Origin: Rhizoctonia solani
Lineage: Eukaryota; Basidiomycota; Agaricomycetes; Cantharellales; Ceratobasidiaceae
Length of the DNA stretch: 64,000 nt
Direction: 5' to 3'
Assembly: GCF_016906535.1 (NCBI RefSeq)
Contig: NC_057383.1
Location: forward strand, 1,736,001 to 1,800,000
Shown here: positions 46,447 to 59,300 of the stretch, in pieces
Layout of the letters: the number at the start of each line of letters is the position of its first letter
Numbering within the stretch: the first letter of the stretch is position 1
Translations under genes and position numbers: made by a program
Notes under the pieces: generated by a model
What the model was told of the DNA's origin: nothing
Database searches by the model: none
Seen by the model: only the letters and a program-made list of their open reading frames with translations

Positions 46447-47774
46447 GCTATTGGTACACCTTCCAAGATGGTGAGATGGTTGGGGGAGATGTTGAGTTTT
46501 GGTCCTTGAGAGCCTGTCAGGTTTTCAACTTACATTGTCGAATAAGGAAAGTTTTCCCGTGCTGAGAAGCTAGTTTCCCCGCGGTAAGACGTAGGATTTT
46601 GCCGTGTAATGGAGAAGAAGATACTCCGCTTCCCGACAAGTGGCCGATGTAGTATTGTGTAAGCGTAAAGTGACGAATGAGAGATTTCGTTGAGATTAAA
46701 TGCAGGGGTTCAAGGTGTCGAAAACTATGATTAGAGAATAAGGAAGCAGTCTCCCCGCAATAGTGACGACACCAGTGAGGGGAAAGAGATACTATCTAAA
46801 AGTCTGACAAAAGCGTTCAAGTGCGAAGAGTTTACGAGGGTTGTACACCAGATGGGAGAGGCGGAAACGACTTCGTCGGTCGCACGAGTTTTATACTGTA
46901 ATCCAAAACGCCGCACAGGGGGGAGATCCACCTCGTGTGGAGAGTGAGCTATGATCGAACAGGGGCAGCATGACGATCGATATGCTGCCTGAGCCCGAAA
47001 ACGGACGAGCCGCGCATTTTTCTGGGACCTAGCGATGAGTGAGAGCCATTGTGACGGGTAAATGCGCGGAAGACCAGAGGGCGCGTGATCGAGTCGTTTG
47101 AAGGTTGAGCGTATGCTACGAAACAAAGGTGTTGCCGAGGCAGTTAGTCGGTAGTTGTGTGCACTTGGGATGTCGCTGTGCCAACGGCGGGAATGGCACG
47201 TGGCAACTACACAGAGCCCGCCCATCTGAGAATAGCGGTATGACGACGAGTTATTTGATTTATGACGCAGTGATAGCTGTGAGGAGTATTATGATGGTTG
47301 CTCTCATTTTGCGTGAGATGGAAAAAGTTAATATATGAAGAGGCGGATGGTTGCACTTGCCCAATATACTTCCATCTTATTCCCATCTGCTATGGCGATT
47401 CTTGTACCATCTTTCACAGAGATTCAATGAGACCCGCGTCGGAGAATAGGTAGGTAGAGAAGGCCAACAGAATCTTAGGCACATCCCTATGGTAGCCATA
47501 GATGGGAAGTAAATTCGTTGTAGAATATTTTGGATTTCGCCATGAACACAGCACGGGGATATTCACAGTAAGACTATTGGTGTTTATATCAGTGATAGTT
47601 GGATGCAGCAGGCCGAATTTGTGGAATGCATGTGAGTGTCGAGCATACCAGCTCAGGGGTCCCATTAGGGGCTAGTAAGCGCCAAAGCTAGCGCCACTGG
47701 GTTACGTGATGACATCTACGGGTGTGACTGACACCGACCACGACCGATCTTTACGTGCCCCAGAGTAAATCGGC
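46447..47774. other. Gap of 1.3 kb with one unsupported ORF
   Basis: Divergent promoters of the F-box-like gene (start 46446) and the proline-rich gene (start 47775). The longest frame is minus 47225-46731 (164 codons, ATG start) with no recognisable domain and many Arg, Ser and Cys residues; I would not call it a gene without transcript data. Confidence 0.4.
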
Positions 47775-49817
47775 ATGAGTTCAGCATTTGAGAGTGTTTC
47801 TGGGTCCGTATATGGCGTGCGATCGGTTCCTTCGTCGATCCCATCTTCGCCTCGTTCGGTACCGGCTCTTCCGTCGCCTCCAACGTCACCCAATCTACAT
47901 GGAATGTCTCCCCCCGGGTCTCCATCCTCCCTAGGATCTTTTCCATCTGCGCTGTCTGCAATGGGATCAATATGGTCACTTGAAGAAGCCAACGTAAGCC
48001 GACGAGACGATGAACTAGTGGCTTTTTCATCGCAAGACCACCCCGAATCGGCGCATCATCTTGTGATTCCTTCTCTTGCACTCGGCCCATCTCTTATGCC
48101 TACTCCCCCTCCTCCCGAGGCAGATGTAGCATACGGAGAAGCGCTGGGAAACGTGCGAATTCTTGTGCTTGGGGGAGAACGGAGTCTGGCGGACAACCTT
48201 TTGATGCGCAGCCCCCAAGTAGTACACATCCATGGCTGGGACCAGCCCTCGGGAGATGTTGTTTCTTGTCTTGAAGCTTCTACAATACTCGCCGACCGCG
48301 AACGGAATGTTCGGCTGACGGTGATGCCCTCGTATGACCCCCGAGATAACGAGGTTCGTGGTCTTATCCCCCGCATTTCGCCCCGCCTTTGCTTATTCAT
48401 ATGACCATTAACCTTTTTGCAATCAGGCAACAAAGCGCGCAGTCTCTCAGGTCCTCCAAACATTACGCGCTTCATTTCAGACATTGCACCAGCAGCTTCA
48501 CCCTGCTCGCGCCCCCGGTCCTGACTTTACTGCCATGCTCGCCTCCCACCGAACGCCGCTTGTCACGGCTGTCGTGCTCGTGGTGTCAGAGCGTGAGTAT
48601 CTCACTTTCCGATCAGTCCCGTGTTTTCATCTAGGCTGACTATGGATAACGTTTCTCTTCAATTAGCCATTACGGCCAAGGAGCACGACATCATTTCCTC
48701 GATCGCTTCACACGCACCCGTTATCACGTTACCTCATCCAAACAGGCGGCGCCACCCCCATCCCACTCGTCCACAGACCAGGTCCAACTCCCAGACCGGA
48801 CTGGATACTTACCACCTAGCTCCTCCCCCGCTTAACAGACACGCCACGCAGCGTCCACATGGCCATGAACGAGGACGTACGACCCTGAGACGACCGCAAT
48901 CCCACGCATCTCCTCCATTCGCGGCGACATCACCACCATTTGCGCCGTACTACTCTACTTCTCCTCCATTTGCGCCCGTGACTGCTTCTCCCCCTTTCCC
49001 TCCTCCACGCGAGTACGTTCTCCATCTTAACGGTGCTTCCGAACTCGCCTATGTTCTCTTCCACAACCCACGTGCCTTGGCCGGACTACGAGATGCCGCG
49101 GCCGCACGATTCGTTGCTTGGCGTGAACGCGAACATGATCCTGCGCTCAGTCCCCAAACCCAAATCGCTAATCGAGAACCACAGCCCGCAGCTGGATTGT
49201 TTGGTTTCGAAGACCCCGAAGCAGGGTCCGACCTTGAGCCACTCCAGTCCTCCTCGGACCAGGATGACGAAAACGACATGATGGTCATGCGCAGGCTATG
49301 GCAACTCAGTGCCCACGAACCGAGTACAGATGAACGCGGTGGGACTCTCCGACCCAGCGCGGCGCGTGAACCACTCCCGAGCTTTGTGACTCCCCCAAGT
49401 TTGGGCGGGGCATCTCCTTCCCCGCAATACCCTCCCAGCCAAAGCAAGGTGTCATCTCGGAGTACACATGGGTCATCTCCCAATCCGGGTTCGGTGTCAC
49501 CTTACCCTCCTATCCGACGGTCAACCAAACGCAAGGCAGCAGCCCTTGAGCGGAGCGTGTACCATGACCCGCTGCACATTCCTTCACTCGTCGCATTGGC
49601 AGTCTCGGTCTTGCCCCAGATGATCAGCCGGGTACTGGGCTTTAGTCGTACCCGAAACCATAAATCCAAATACAGGAACATTCAATCGGGAAACGAAAAC
49701 GACGACGATGATGGGACAGGAAAGGGGTGGAGTGGTTTGCGTGTTCTAATACGGGTGGGAGCCGCGTGCGCAGCTACGTTCTGCGCAGGCTGGGTTTGCG
49801 GGTTTTGGATGTCTTGA
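47775..49817 (+). CDS. Proline-rich, tail-anchored protein of unknown function
   Basis: Three exons (47775-48353, 48427-48592, 48667-49817) give 631 residues. The N-terminus is Ser/Pro-rich (SSIPSSPRSVPALPSPPTSP). A compact region (about residues 125-275) resembles a nucleotide-binding-like fold: NVRILVLGGERSLADNLL, VVHIHGWDQ, then TAVVLVVSE and DIISSIASHAPVITLP. There is no Walker A lysine, so GTP binding is not supported. A long Pro/His/Arg-rich linker follows (with SPPFAATSPPFAPYYSTSPPF), then LHLNGASELAYVLFHN, an acidic stretch, and a final hydrophobic helix (VLIRVGAACAATFCAGWVCG) ending at residue 631, which suggests tail anchoring. No family recognised. Confidence 0.72.
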
Positions 49818-51645
49818 TGAGATACGACACCGATGCTAGGATGTGATTGATACTTGTCTAATACTCTACGATAGGCCAAAGTTGATGGTCGTTTTTGTTT
49901 TATATTCTTTCTTGTTCAACTTGACAGATTATGTTTCTTGTGATGCTCTGATGTATGTACAAGCCGCGTATCATAATAACATTGTCGGCTGTTTTCGGAT
50001 ACGAAAAAGTAAAGCTGGGATCCTGCTCACACCTTGGATGGATAGCAGATATAGTTGGGACTCCGAACGAGTCATGCAGCTGGGCGAGTCAGATACGAGG
50101 ACCGAGTCACATGGAGCGGCGACCATTAAGATAATAAACTCTAAATTAAGGTTAATTATGATCGAGGATATTCGTAATTTGATATGACTGACATCAATCG
50201 GCGATGGTCGAGGATGAGTCTTGCTTGAGGTCAGGGAGTCATGACTCGCGATTTTTATGGTTCGTGGCTTTGACGATTTTCGGATGACTATATGTAATGC
50301 TCCCTCCCTTTTTCTATACGCGTACATTTTTAAGTGTAAATCGATGATACTTGTTGGCTAGTCTGGATTATAATGAACCTGTGATCATCCACGGATAGCG
50401 TTTATGAATCTAACTCTATGAATCTCTAACCCTCGAGAATTCTTCATCGAAGCACAGGATTAACTATATCCCCAAAAGGCCCTTTTAGGATACAAATTGA
50501 CTAGAAGTAGACCTACAGATTGTCGATTGGAGGAGTGTTCGGTGGTCCTTGATATATATCATGCTCTCTAGGCGATACACGCGTTCTTCGATACTCTTGT
50601 TTTGTGTTATCTTACTCGTACATTTATGCCTTTTAATGTTGTACTTTCATGTATCCTCGAACTTGGCCCCTAGAGTTGAAACTGGAGATACCTCTCCCTT
50701 GAAATACGAGGCCAGTCACCGAGTGCAAGTCGTACCAAGCCCACGTTGCCGACTGTCGAACAAGACCCTTGATATCATATGTATATAACGAGTTGTTCGG
50801 GCGAAATTATAATACTGATCAGCCCCCTAGCTATAGAATCCGCGGATGAGGTGATACCTGACACCTTGGAATCACATTTGTCCAAGCAGTTTTGGAGCTG
50901 TGGGCGCGGAGCGATTATTACATGACAAACCCTGGTTCACTTGGAACCAAATATCTTCGGAACTTAATGTCCACACATCTTGGGAGGTGTGTAGGAAAGT
51001 AGAGCCGTGACCACCATCACTGTACAAGGTTATAATGCTGAAAATCAGTGCGTGTGTTTAAGTAAGAATTGAGCTGAAATCAAGATCAATACATACTGAT
51101 TTTAGGTATCAATTCTTCCATAGTCTGATTCATGCTGAGGGAGGCATACTAACATTGTGATTTTCAGGCCATATCCTACTGAAAAAAGGAATATTTTACT
51201 GATGTACTGATTTTCAGGATCTTATCACACCACAGTGCATGGTGGGAACTGTCGATCTATAGAGGCTTGGATCCAAAGGGCTTTGAAATAATTTCCCGGT
51301 TTAATTCGGATCGATAGTGGAATCATCGTGAGCTTTATTATCCGTATTGCGTCTAGTGGCAAACGTGCTCGTAGATCACTCAGGTAATAGGTTCAGGTTA
51401 CTGTATACGCTTGCCATCAGACATTGTGGTCGCCTTGTTTCGGTAAGGAGCTAATTCTCGCTGGAAGTAAGCTATACATAATGTGCTTGCTATCTGATGC
51501 AATCTAGCGAGCTACTGGGCGGAATCTCACAGATCATTATTCAGTATATCGATCTGGCTACTTAAATAACCGGGTAAACAGCTTATGACTAGTGTATTTA
51601 GTTCCTCCCCTCCCACGATCCTCGAGACCACCGACACAGTACCCA
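49818..51645. other. Gap of 1.8 kb with a MITE
   Basis: No gene supported. AT-rich stretches, the 220-bp element at 51018-51237, and the promoter of the P450 starting at 51646 (a TTAAATAA box at about 51562-51569). Confidence 0.5.
51018..51237 (+). mobile_element. CACTA-like MITE, copy 2
   Basis: 220 bp, same orientation as copy 1. Begins CACTGT and ends ACAGTG with the same 32-bp imperfect terminal inverted repeats. Flanked by a perfect 3-bp duplication, CAT at 51015-51017 and CAT at 51238-51240. Differs from copies 1 and 3 at about seven positions, so it is the older or more diverged copy. Confidence 0.9.
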
Positions 51646-53899
51646 ATGAAAGAAATCAGCTTGGATTATTATACAGCTCTACTTACGGGAACCTGCCTTC
51701 TCTCCGGGTGTTGGATGGCTCGCAAGATATGGTGTAACAGCCAGCGACCCCTACCTCCTGGACCTCCGTCCTACCCGCTAATTGGGCAGTTGTTGTCACT
51801 TCCTCGGGTAGCTGGGGCATCAGAGTTTGCTGAACCAAGTGTAAAGCTAAAATGTGAGCAATTTACAGTATGCCCCGAGAGCGCAATAATATTATTATTC
51901 TTTTAGCCGATATCATTTCTTTCCGCATCTTTGGGACTACAATCATCGTACTGAACTCGACAGAGGTGGCGCACGATCTTCTTGAGAAACGTCAGAATCT
52001 CTACTCGAATAGATATCGTCCGCCAATGGTGGTCTCACCCAAACTGTGAGTTGGGCACCTATAAGAGTCAGATACCGGTACCCTCCTCGTAATGAACCAT
52101 AACCGTTCAGTATGGACACACAGGGCTTTACGGCATTCTTAGATTCCAACAACCTTTGGAAAAAACACCGTCGGGCGTTCTCCACTAGGCTCAATGTACA
52201 AAGTGCCACCGAATTCAGGCCCTTGCAAGAAAAGCAGTGTGGGTTGTTGCTACAACGACTTTTGGATTTCTGTAGATCAACCCAGTCATCCAACGAGCTC
52301 CTCCGAGAGTTTTATCGGTAAGTATGGTCTGTAAACATATAGTCCTGAGAAATAAGTCAGACATACTCAATTGATATCAGCACCGCATCATCAATCTTCT
52401 TGGACTCAATTTACGGTTACGAACTAAAGTCGGCTGATGATCCATTCTTTGTCGATGTTGTCGTTTTGAATGAGCACCTTGCCAAAGCTGCTATGCCGTC
52501 ACGTAAGTTCAGGTATCCGCCGTATGACAACATGATTAATAAATACACACCATAGTTTTCCTGGTTAATATAATACCCTTATTAGCATATCTTCCAGAGT
52601 GGTTTCCTGGCGCTTATTGGAAGCGACTGGCTCGAGAGTGGCGAGATCATAAGAATCGCACCGTAAATGACATATTTTACTGGGCCAAACAACGTATCGT
52701 AAGGCTTTGAACACTGACAGGTCATACAAAGCTGTTTACATCTCTATTCTTTTATGGGAATGTCACATACAGGTAAATGGAGGAGACGATCGCTCCATAA
52801 TCGCCTTGACGCTTAAGGACGCTCGCGAGGCCGGCTGGAGTGAAGATGAAGCGGATGATTTTGCCAAGAATCTTGGAACAATGATGAGTATAGGATTGTC
52901 TCTTCATTAAGCCATTAAATAGCCCTATCTAAAACTGATCTACAGGTGGTTCCGAGACGGTGCGGCTGGTATCTGAATGTATTGTATAGCCTATGACTGA
53001 TTTTTGCCAAAGTCTACAATGACCTTGGTATGGTTCGTATTGGCCATGGTGTTGCACCCTGAAGTACAGGCCAAGGTACAGCAAGAGATTGACACCGCTG
53101 TTGGATCCAACCGTTTGCCCACCTTTAGCGATCGCCCTAATCTCCCCTACCTCGAAAGAGTATTGTTGGAAGTGCTAAGATGGCGACCTGGTATACCACT
53201 TGGTATGTGCTTGTCCGAAACACGATCATATGCGTATCATGGTCTGGTCTAACTGCTTGCAGGGGCACCCCATACTTCTAATGAAGAAGATGAATACCGG
53301 GGTTACCGGATTCCCAAAGGTGCTATTGTGTGAGAGAGATTCACACAAGTCATAGAACTCTCTCAATTCTGAAATGTGAATTTAGAATAGGCAATATATG
53401 GTGAGATACTGACTATGAAATGCCATAAATGAATTTGGGCTGATGGAGCCAAAAGGGCTACGACCCGAGAGGAAAAGATGTACCACAATCCTGAGGAGTT
53501 TAATCCTGACAGATTTTTGGACCCCAAAGTGCCCCATCCATTGGTATTCGGATGGGGATCGAGGTGATATTGCCCTATTCACGTTTGTATGATTGCTGAT
53601 GCGACTCCTTTTTATATAGGATTTGTCCTGGAAAACATTTCTTCCGTGAAATGTTCTTCATTGAGGCTGCACAAATACTAGCTGTGTTCAAATTACAAAA
53701 ACTCAAAGATGAAAAAGGACAAGTGGTTGAGCCAGAAACGAGGGTAACAGCGGATAGTGGAGTACCGTATGTCCTTACGGTTGTTGTTGACGAAGGCACC
53801 AGTGCTAAATACTTGATGTTTAGCCGTCCCATCGAATTCAAGATACAAATTACACCACGTTCGAGCCAGCACGTAGAACTAATTCATACCGCTGCTTAA
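51646..53899 (+). CDS. Cytochrome P450, next to a flavin monooxygenase
   Basis: Complete haem monooxygenase, ATG 51646, stop TAA at 53897-53899, about ten introns and roughly 530 residues. N-terminal helix TALLTGTCLLSGCWMARKIW, then the proline hinge RPLPPGPPSYPLIGQLL. The C-helix region is DSNNLWKKHRRAFS. The I-helix GGSET runs into STMTLVWFVLAM after an intron. The K-helix is ERVLLEVLRWRPGIPLG, then YRIPKGAIV, and after two more introns PEEFNPDRFLDPKVPHP. The haem loop is FGWGSR joined to ICPGKHF (about 53550-53645), with the cysteine present. Motifs are of the fungal CYP64-like (O-methylsterigmatocystin oxidoreductase-like) type. It converges on a salicylate-hydroxylase-like flavoprotein gene 695 bases away. 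Confidence 0.92.
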
Positions 53900-54594
53900 A
53901 TAACAATGAAGGAGTCAGAATGCGGCGTGGGGTAGGACGTTGTATGTACGTATTCAAAGGAACCACTGAGCAGTGACTTACCTCGAGTGAGAATAAATAA
54001 TTGATACATGCACCATCCACAGAGGTAGGTCATAAGCTCCTATGTGCATAATTCTAGATGCCTAAAAGTAAATATACCATCTATAGATGGATATTACGGC
54101 TGCGAAGAGCATTCCCTACATTTCCACCCATAGTGTCTTTCAACAATAATGTAGTGGATTTTAAGCTTGTGATTCGCTAACACAGTCTGAAGTTGCTGGT
54201 TACCTCTTAATGCAAAGGTGGAGTGAATAATTCCTGTAAAGCTAAGACATAGAAGCATGATGCTCTTGCCGTGGTGCCTTCCGAATGTGCCTTGAAGACA
54301 CTATGCACGTTTCGAACCGAAATGATTTTTCTGATGGCGTTATGGTAATGGAGAGTTTGCAAAATGGTTCTTTTCCTATCTTAATTGTATTTTATAATGC
54401 CCCACTCCAATCAGGTCTACTGTGTGGTATCATATAAATAGAACCAAACAGGAATGGAACTATTTCACGAGGTCTCTAGTATTGACGAGAGACGAGGCTG
54501 CATGGGCAGGATACTGATACCCACAAGATAATGAAAATAAGATACTAGATTATCCAGCAATTGCACAGCTATCAAGCTTCAAACACCCTTTACT
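53900..54594. other. Convergent spacer, 695 bases
   Basis: Non-coding 3' flanks of the P450 and the flavoprotein. Nothing recognised. Confidence 0.5.
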
Positions 54595-56352
54595 TCAAAG
54601 CAAACCCCTGATTTCCATCTCTTGCCTAGCCTTGATAAAATCCTCCTCGTGATCATGCTGTTACAGAGAACGCGTGGTCAGTCATTATCAAAAATGGTAT
54701 ATCGCATTACTCTCACCCCCCAAATCCATTCATATCGAGACTCGAGCTCTTCCCGAAGCTTCGAGAAGTCGGAGCCAGTCCTGTCAAGAGCAAATTCGTA
54801 GATCTCACCGGCCTCAAAACTGGTTTCTGATACCTTGTTGGCTCGCGGGCGCCGAACAGAGTCATACACCTGTAGTGCGTCGGCCAGATTGGCTCGGTTG
54901 ATGGAAGGTTGTGATAATAGCCAAGTGAGAAACAGAGCATCTTCGATCGCTTGACCGGCTAACGCTCCCTCTATGCAGGATAAGCCCAAGCTAATAAGAG
55001 AACTTAGTGCTTCTACTCACGGTGAGGTGTTCCTGCATGTCTATTAATGGAATTATCAGCATTTAGAAAACCTTCAATTACTAGCACTCACGCAGCGTCT
55101 CCGGCAACGCAAACTGTTCCATCGACGTATGTGTCGAGAGTAGGATTAAGTTCGTGCAACGCCCACTTATTTGGCTCTTCGATGCACTTTAACCGAATAG
55201 TGATCATAAATAATCAATACCTTGCGTTCATCTCATATCATATATGGCTAACTAACCTTCAGAATATTGATAATATCATCAGCCCAGCCAGGGAATTGGG
55301 CAACCATCTCCTCCTGAGTTGATTTTTGCGTCCAAGCTTCGCCCTCCTTGAGTTCTATAAGATCAAATTCATTAGGAATACACTCTACCATACATGTTGA
55401 ACTCGGCGACCTACTAGGACGATCGGGCCACTGACTACGATCGGTAGCGAAAGCTACTACGTTGATGGTGCTAAACTTGTTTATAGGGAAGATGAGGATA
55501 TGCCTATCTTTCCCAAGGAACATCTGGGGTATCTTGGAATAGTGCTCCCCCATCTTTGTTGGCACGCCCTTGAGAAACTTCTCGGTAGGGATCATACCCC
55601 TCCAGGCCCATGAGCCGCTCCATTGGAGCTCGGCCTTTCCTGATCCTGTGTTCGCAATTCGCTTGGCACTCTGGAGGTACTCCCTAACTTTTGAGTGAAT
55701 ACCGTCGTAACCGATCACGAGATCCGTGTCGTGGGATGAACCATCCTGAAAATGTAGTCGGACATTTTTCCCACTCCCATGTGACAGCTTTTCAATAGAA
55801 ACAAGTCGCTTGCCAAAGTGTGAGATGGATTTGGGGACGTGTTTGACCATGACATCAAGGAAATCAGCTCGATGTACTGACGAATTTCCAAGAGGATTCG
55901 AGTATGTCTGATCTTCCTCATTAGTGACTATTAAAGATATTGTCTACTTTCCTTACCGTGGCAATTAATTCTTGTTCTTGACCTTGGCCGTTTCGCCACT
56001 CGAACCAAATCCCCGATGGAATGGTGGTAAGCTGCTCCTCAAAGTCTCGCTGCAGACCCAGCTTAGCCAAGGCGTTTCGTGCGTTTGTGCCAAACGATAC
56101 ACCAGCGCCAACTACGGGTTGACTGTCAGTCGAATGGCTAGTAGTAAATTATGGGGCAAGATTACTTTCAGAAAATTGGCACTGGATCCCAGAAGGAAAA
56201 TTGAGCGTCCATCATATCCCATGGGTGGGCTAACTCACAGCAGCTTCGAAGACTTGGACGGGTATGCCAGCCCGAATCAGACCAATGGCTGCAGACAGGC
56301 CGCCGATGCCTCCACCAATGATAGATACTTCAAAGTTTTTTGAAACGCCCAT
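54595..56352 (-). CDS. FAD-dependent monooxygenase, salicylate hydroxylase-like
   Basis: Single-component class A flavoprotein monooxygenase that hydroxylates aromatic substrates using NAD(P)H and O2. ATG at 56352, stop 54595-54597, six or more introns, about 440 residues. The dinucleotide fold is VSIIGGGIGGLSAAIGL at residues about 8-24; GAGVSFGTNARNALAKLGL follows. The DG motif is DLVIGYDGIHSKVREYL (about 55680-55725). The GD motif VCVAGDA joins AHAGTPHQGALAGQAIEDA across introns (about 55120-54950). The C-terminus is YEWIWGHDHEEDFIKA. All conserved positions for FAD binding are present, so it should be active; the true substrate is unknown. It faces the P450 at 51646-53899, a pairing common in fungal catabolic or secondary-metabolite loci. 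Confidence 0.9.
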
Positions 56353-59300
56353 GCTAAATCACACTTTGGTTGAATCAGGGATGAATTCGTACAGGGCGAG
56401 TGAGCTTGGAGCCTACCTCTTATAATCAAACGTACGGACATCCCAATCGAGCGCTCGATCCATGGGTAAAGCACAGTTTTTAGGGCGCTCATAGGAGCCA
56501 TCAGATTTCCTCATAAAAGTGCAGGTCTTCTTCCGACAAGCTAATTGGTCATTGACACATCTACCTCCTAGTCTGCTATCGAATTTAGCTGAAGATACTC
56601 ACGTTGGTGGTGCTGTCCACGGCTTGACATGAGCTGCCAGTGACACTATCAAGCTCAGCCGAGGTTAAATGTTAAAATTAGGTGCTCCTAGCTCACATAT
56701 CAACCCGTCGGCAGGCCACCCCGTATCAATCACTTGCCCGACGTCGCCTTTGGACTCGGTCCGTTGATCGGCGTTCTCGTGGTGTCCTGCAGGGCGCATG
56801 GATTAAACAAACACCGGCCGTATCAGACTTAAGCAATGTCATCGTATATGAATAATGATTAAGGACAAGTTTGTATTCGTGAATGGGAATGGGTTGGTTT
56901 CCGAATGGATAGTTGCATATATTTATTGCGCCACGCTTGTGGTTAAGTTTACGACACCAGGGAATTTGATTTGACGATGACGATAGGAGAGTGATGACGT
57001 CAGCCATATCCTGCTTGTGTCTTGAGCGAAGGGCTTGGCTTCATACCCACCATGAATATCACTCGCAGCGCGCATGTATTTACCCCGCCTGAAAAGGTCT
57101 CTTGTATGGATGATTCTGTTTATTTCCAAAATCATCGCATATACAAGCCTTATATTTTATGTAATTATCTTTCAAGGATTTCTGGTGAGTATAGGTATTG
57201 TACCGGTAAACTCTGGTGATATAGACGTAATCCTTTCTTTTGCTGCATTAAGAGGGTGAACTATAGGTCTCCGAAGAACTTACGTGCAAGGTTGCTCACA
57301 GTCGGTACAACAAGCTTATAAGATTCACATTTGGATTGTTTGAATGGCTCTAATTGTATGCGTCTCACAATAGTAGCGCGTTAGATTTGTATTCATATAC
57401 CACTCAACCACCTGTATTTTCCTCTGTGATTGGGTGGATATGTTTATTAGCATGTTATTCGTAACTCACTCCTACAGCACTACAGAGGATGATATCAATT
57501 GTTAGTAAAGGCCTGCCACTGTACTAAAAGCTTAGACCATTGACCTAATTCAAAGGGCTCTAGATCTTAGAATAATCATATCGCGTGGATAGGAAACTGG
57601 AGTTAGATCATGATTCACTATAAACAATATGGTAGCTGCATTGATTTCAACCACGACTGGTAACCACACTCGTACTCGGACTTTTTAGATGCCAACCTTA
57701 CTGGAATATGTGGGAATTAGAGATTCTTCCCCAGGCCGGCACTCTACGCCTGCCTTGGCCAAACCTACGTATGGTATACACACGGTTATTATGGTTGCTG
57801 GCCTTCGACTTGACCTGGGCGGCAAGACATTTTTTCTTAATTGGGCTGTTCTTTCCATCCTGGGGAAGTCAGACTTAAATACCAAGTCTATCAACGGTTC
57901 AATCAGCCCACTACATATCCTCACGCCCGCCATTGAAGTTCCCGTGTGGAAAAACATCCTCCCCAGGTTTTGTTGAGGGTGGTCGAACTTGGCCACATAA
58001 GGTCAGCTGCCGTTACAAGTCGATGGGCTTGGTTCCTCTTTCAGACAATATTGACAAAGACTCACTGTGTCAGTGCGGACAGGGTGTCGGGTTCGACGGG
58101 TCAGACTGGAACGTGTCTGCATGGAAGACACTTTTGCCGTTTACCATGCTAACGGTCACTGTGGTGTGATAAGATCCTGAAAATCAGTACATCAGTAAAA
58201 GGTTCCTTTTTTCAGTAGGATATGGTCTGAAAGTTACAATGTTAGTATGCCTCCCTCAGCATGAATCAGACTATGGAAGAATTGATACCTAAAATCAGTA
58301 TGTATTGATCTTGATTTCAGCTCAATTCTCACTTAAACACACGCACTGATTTTCAGCATTATAACCTTGTACAGTGGGTGCTTTCCCCTTTTTTCGGTGT
58401 ACCCTATCCCGTAGGCAGGACCGCCTCAAGGACCAGAGCGCCACAGGCACCTGACTTCTGACCTGGAATTAATGCTCTGATACATACTTGATTGCACTGG
58501 GCTATGAGTGTTATTGCTTTTTTGGGGTCAAAGGGCGTCCTACTGTCTGAAGGGTTGTCAGAATCGCAAAAAAATTGGGAGAAGGTTTGCGAGTAAAAGT
58601 GATTGTGTTTGATACGTTGAGTATGTTTTGTTGTACGTTAGCTTTTGGAATGGATACTGAACTATGCTGTTGACTATATTCCGTGGTTTGGCCCATTACT
58701 TGAGTACACAAGATTAGTGCTATTATTCTTGAGAACTAATCCGCCAAAATAATAGAAACATAACTGTTTGACTGAGGGTCAAACCATAAAGGCAACAGTA
58801 ATATAGCAAGTATCGGATATAAGATGTTGAAAGGTATATTCTTCGTGCATATAGACAGTATTTCTGACAAACTTGCGCTCGTAAATTCACCCTCCTGAAT
58901 GTACAATGCTACTTATACGCCATACGAGTACCTGAAAATAAGTACAATAAACCAGTGAGACCTGAATCTTCTTGAAGTTCGGATAGTTCAAGACGATAGC
59001 CAAGGTGACCAAGAGATGAAGACATCATGATACAGATATACCTTCAACGGTTGAGTGTTATTCATTGAATTCCGGGAAAGCGGTATTTTGATTCGGCCCC
59101 TAAGGATCGATGGGACATTTGATGCAGTACCCCACAGTGCTAGCATAACAGGTGAATGAAGCCACACCATACCATACCACAGATTATAGACGTAAACTTT
59201 GTCATTTGCCAAATGTAACCTATACGGGCTAAAAAATCTACAAAATTCCTTGATCGAAAATTATCACTCGTCTCAGCATGCATAGAGAAAGTCTGGAAGG

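Noticed and set aside
51012..51246. Extended inverted repeat (CCACCAT...ATGGTGG) around MITE copy 2
   Set aside because: The extension is not seen at copies 1 and 3, so it is treated as chance flank sequence; the element ends are set at CACTGT/ACAGTG.
57685..57996. Minus-strand 103-codon frame considered as a transporter fragment
   Set aside because: Vague similarity of hydrophobic spacing only; no conserved motif, no neighbouring exons that join.
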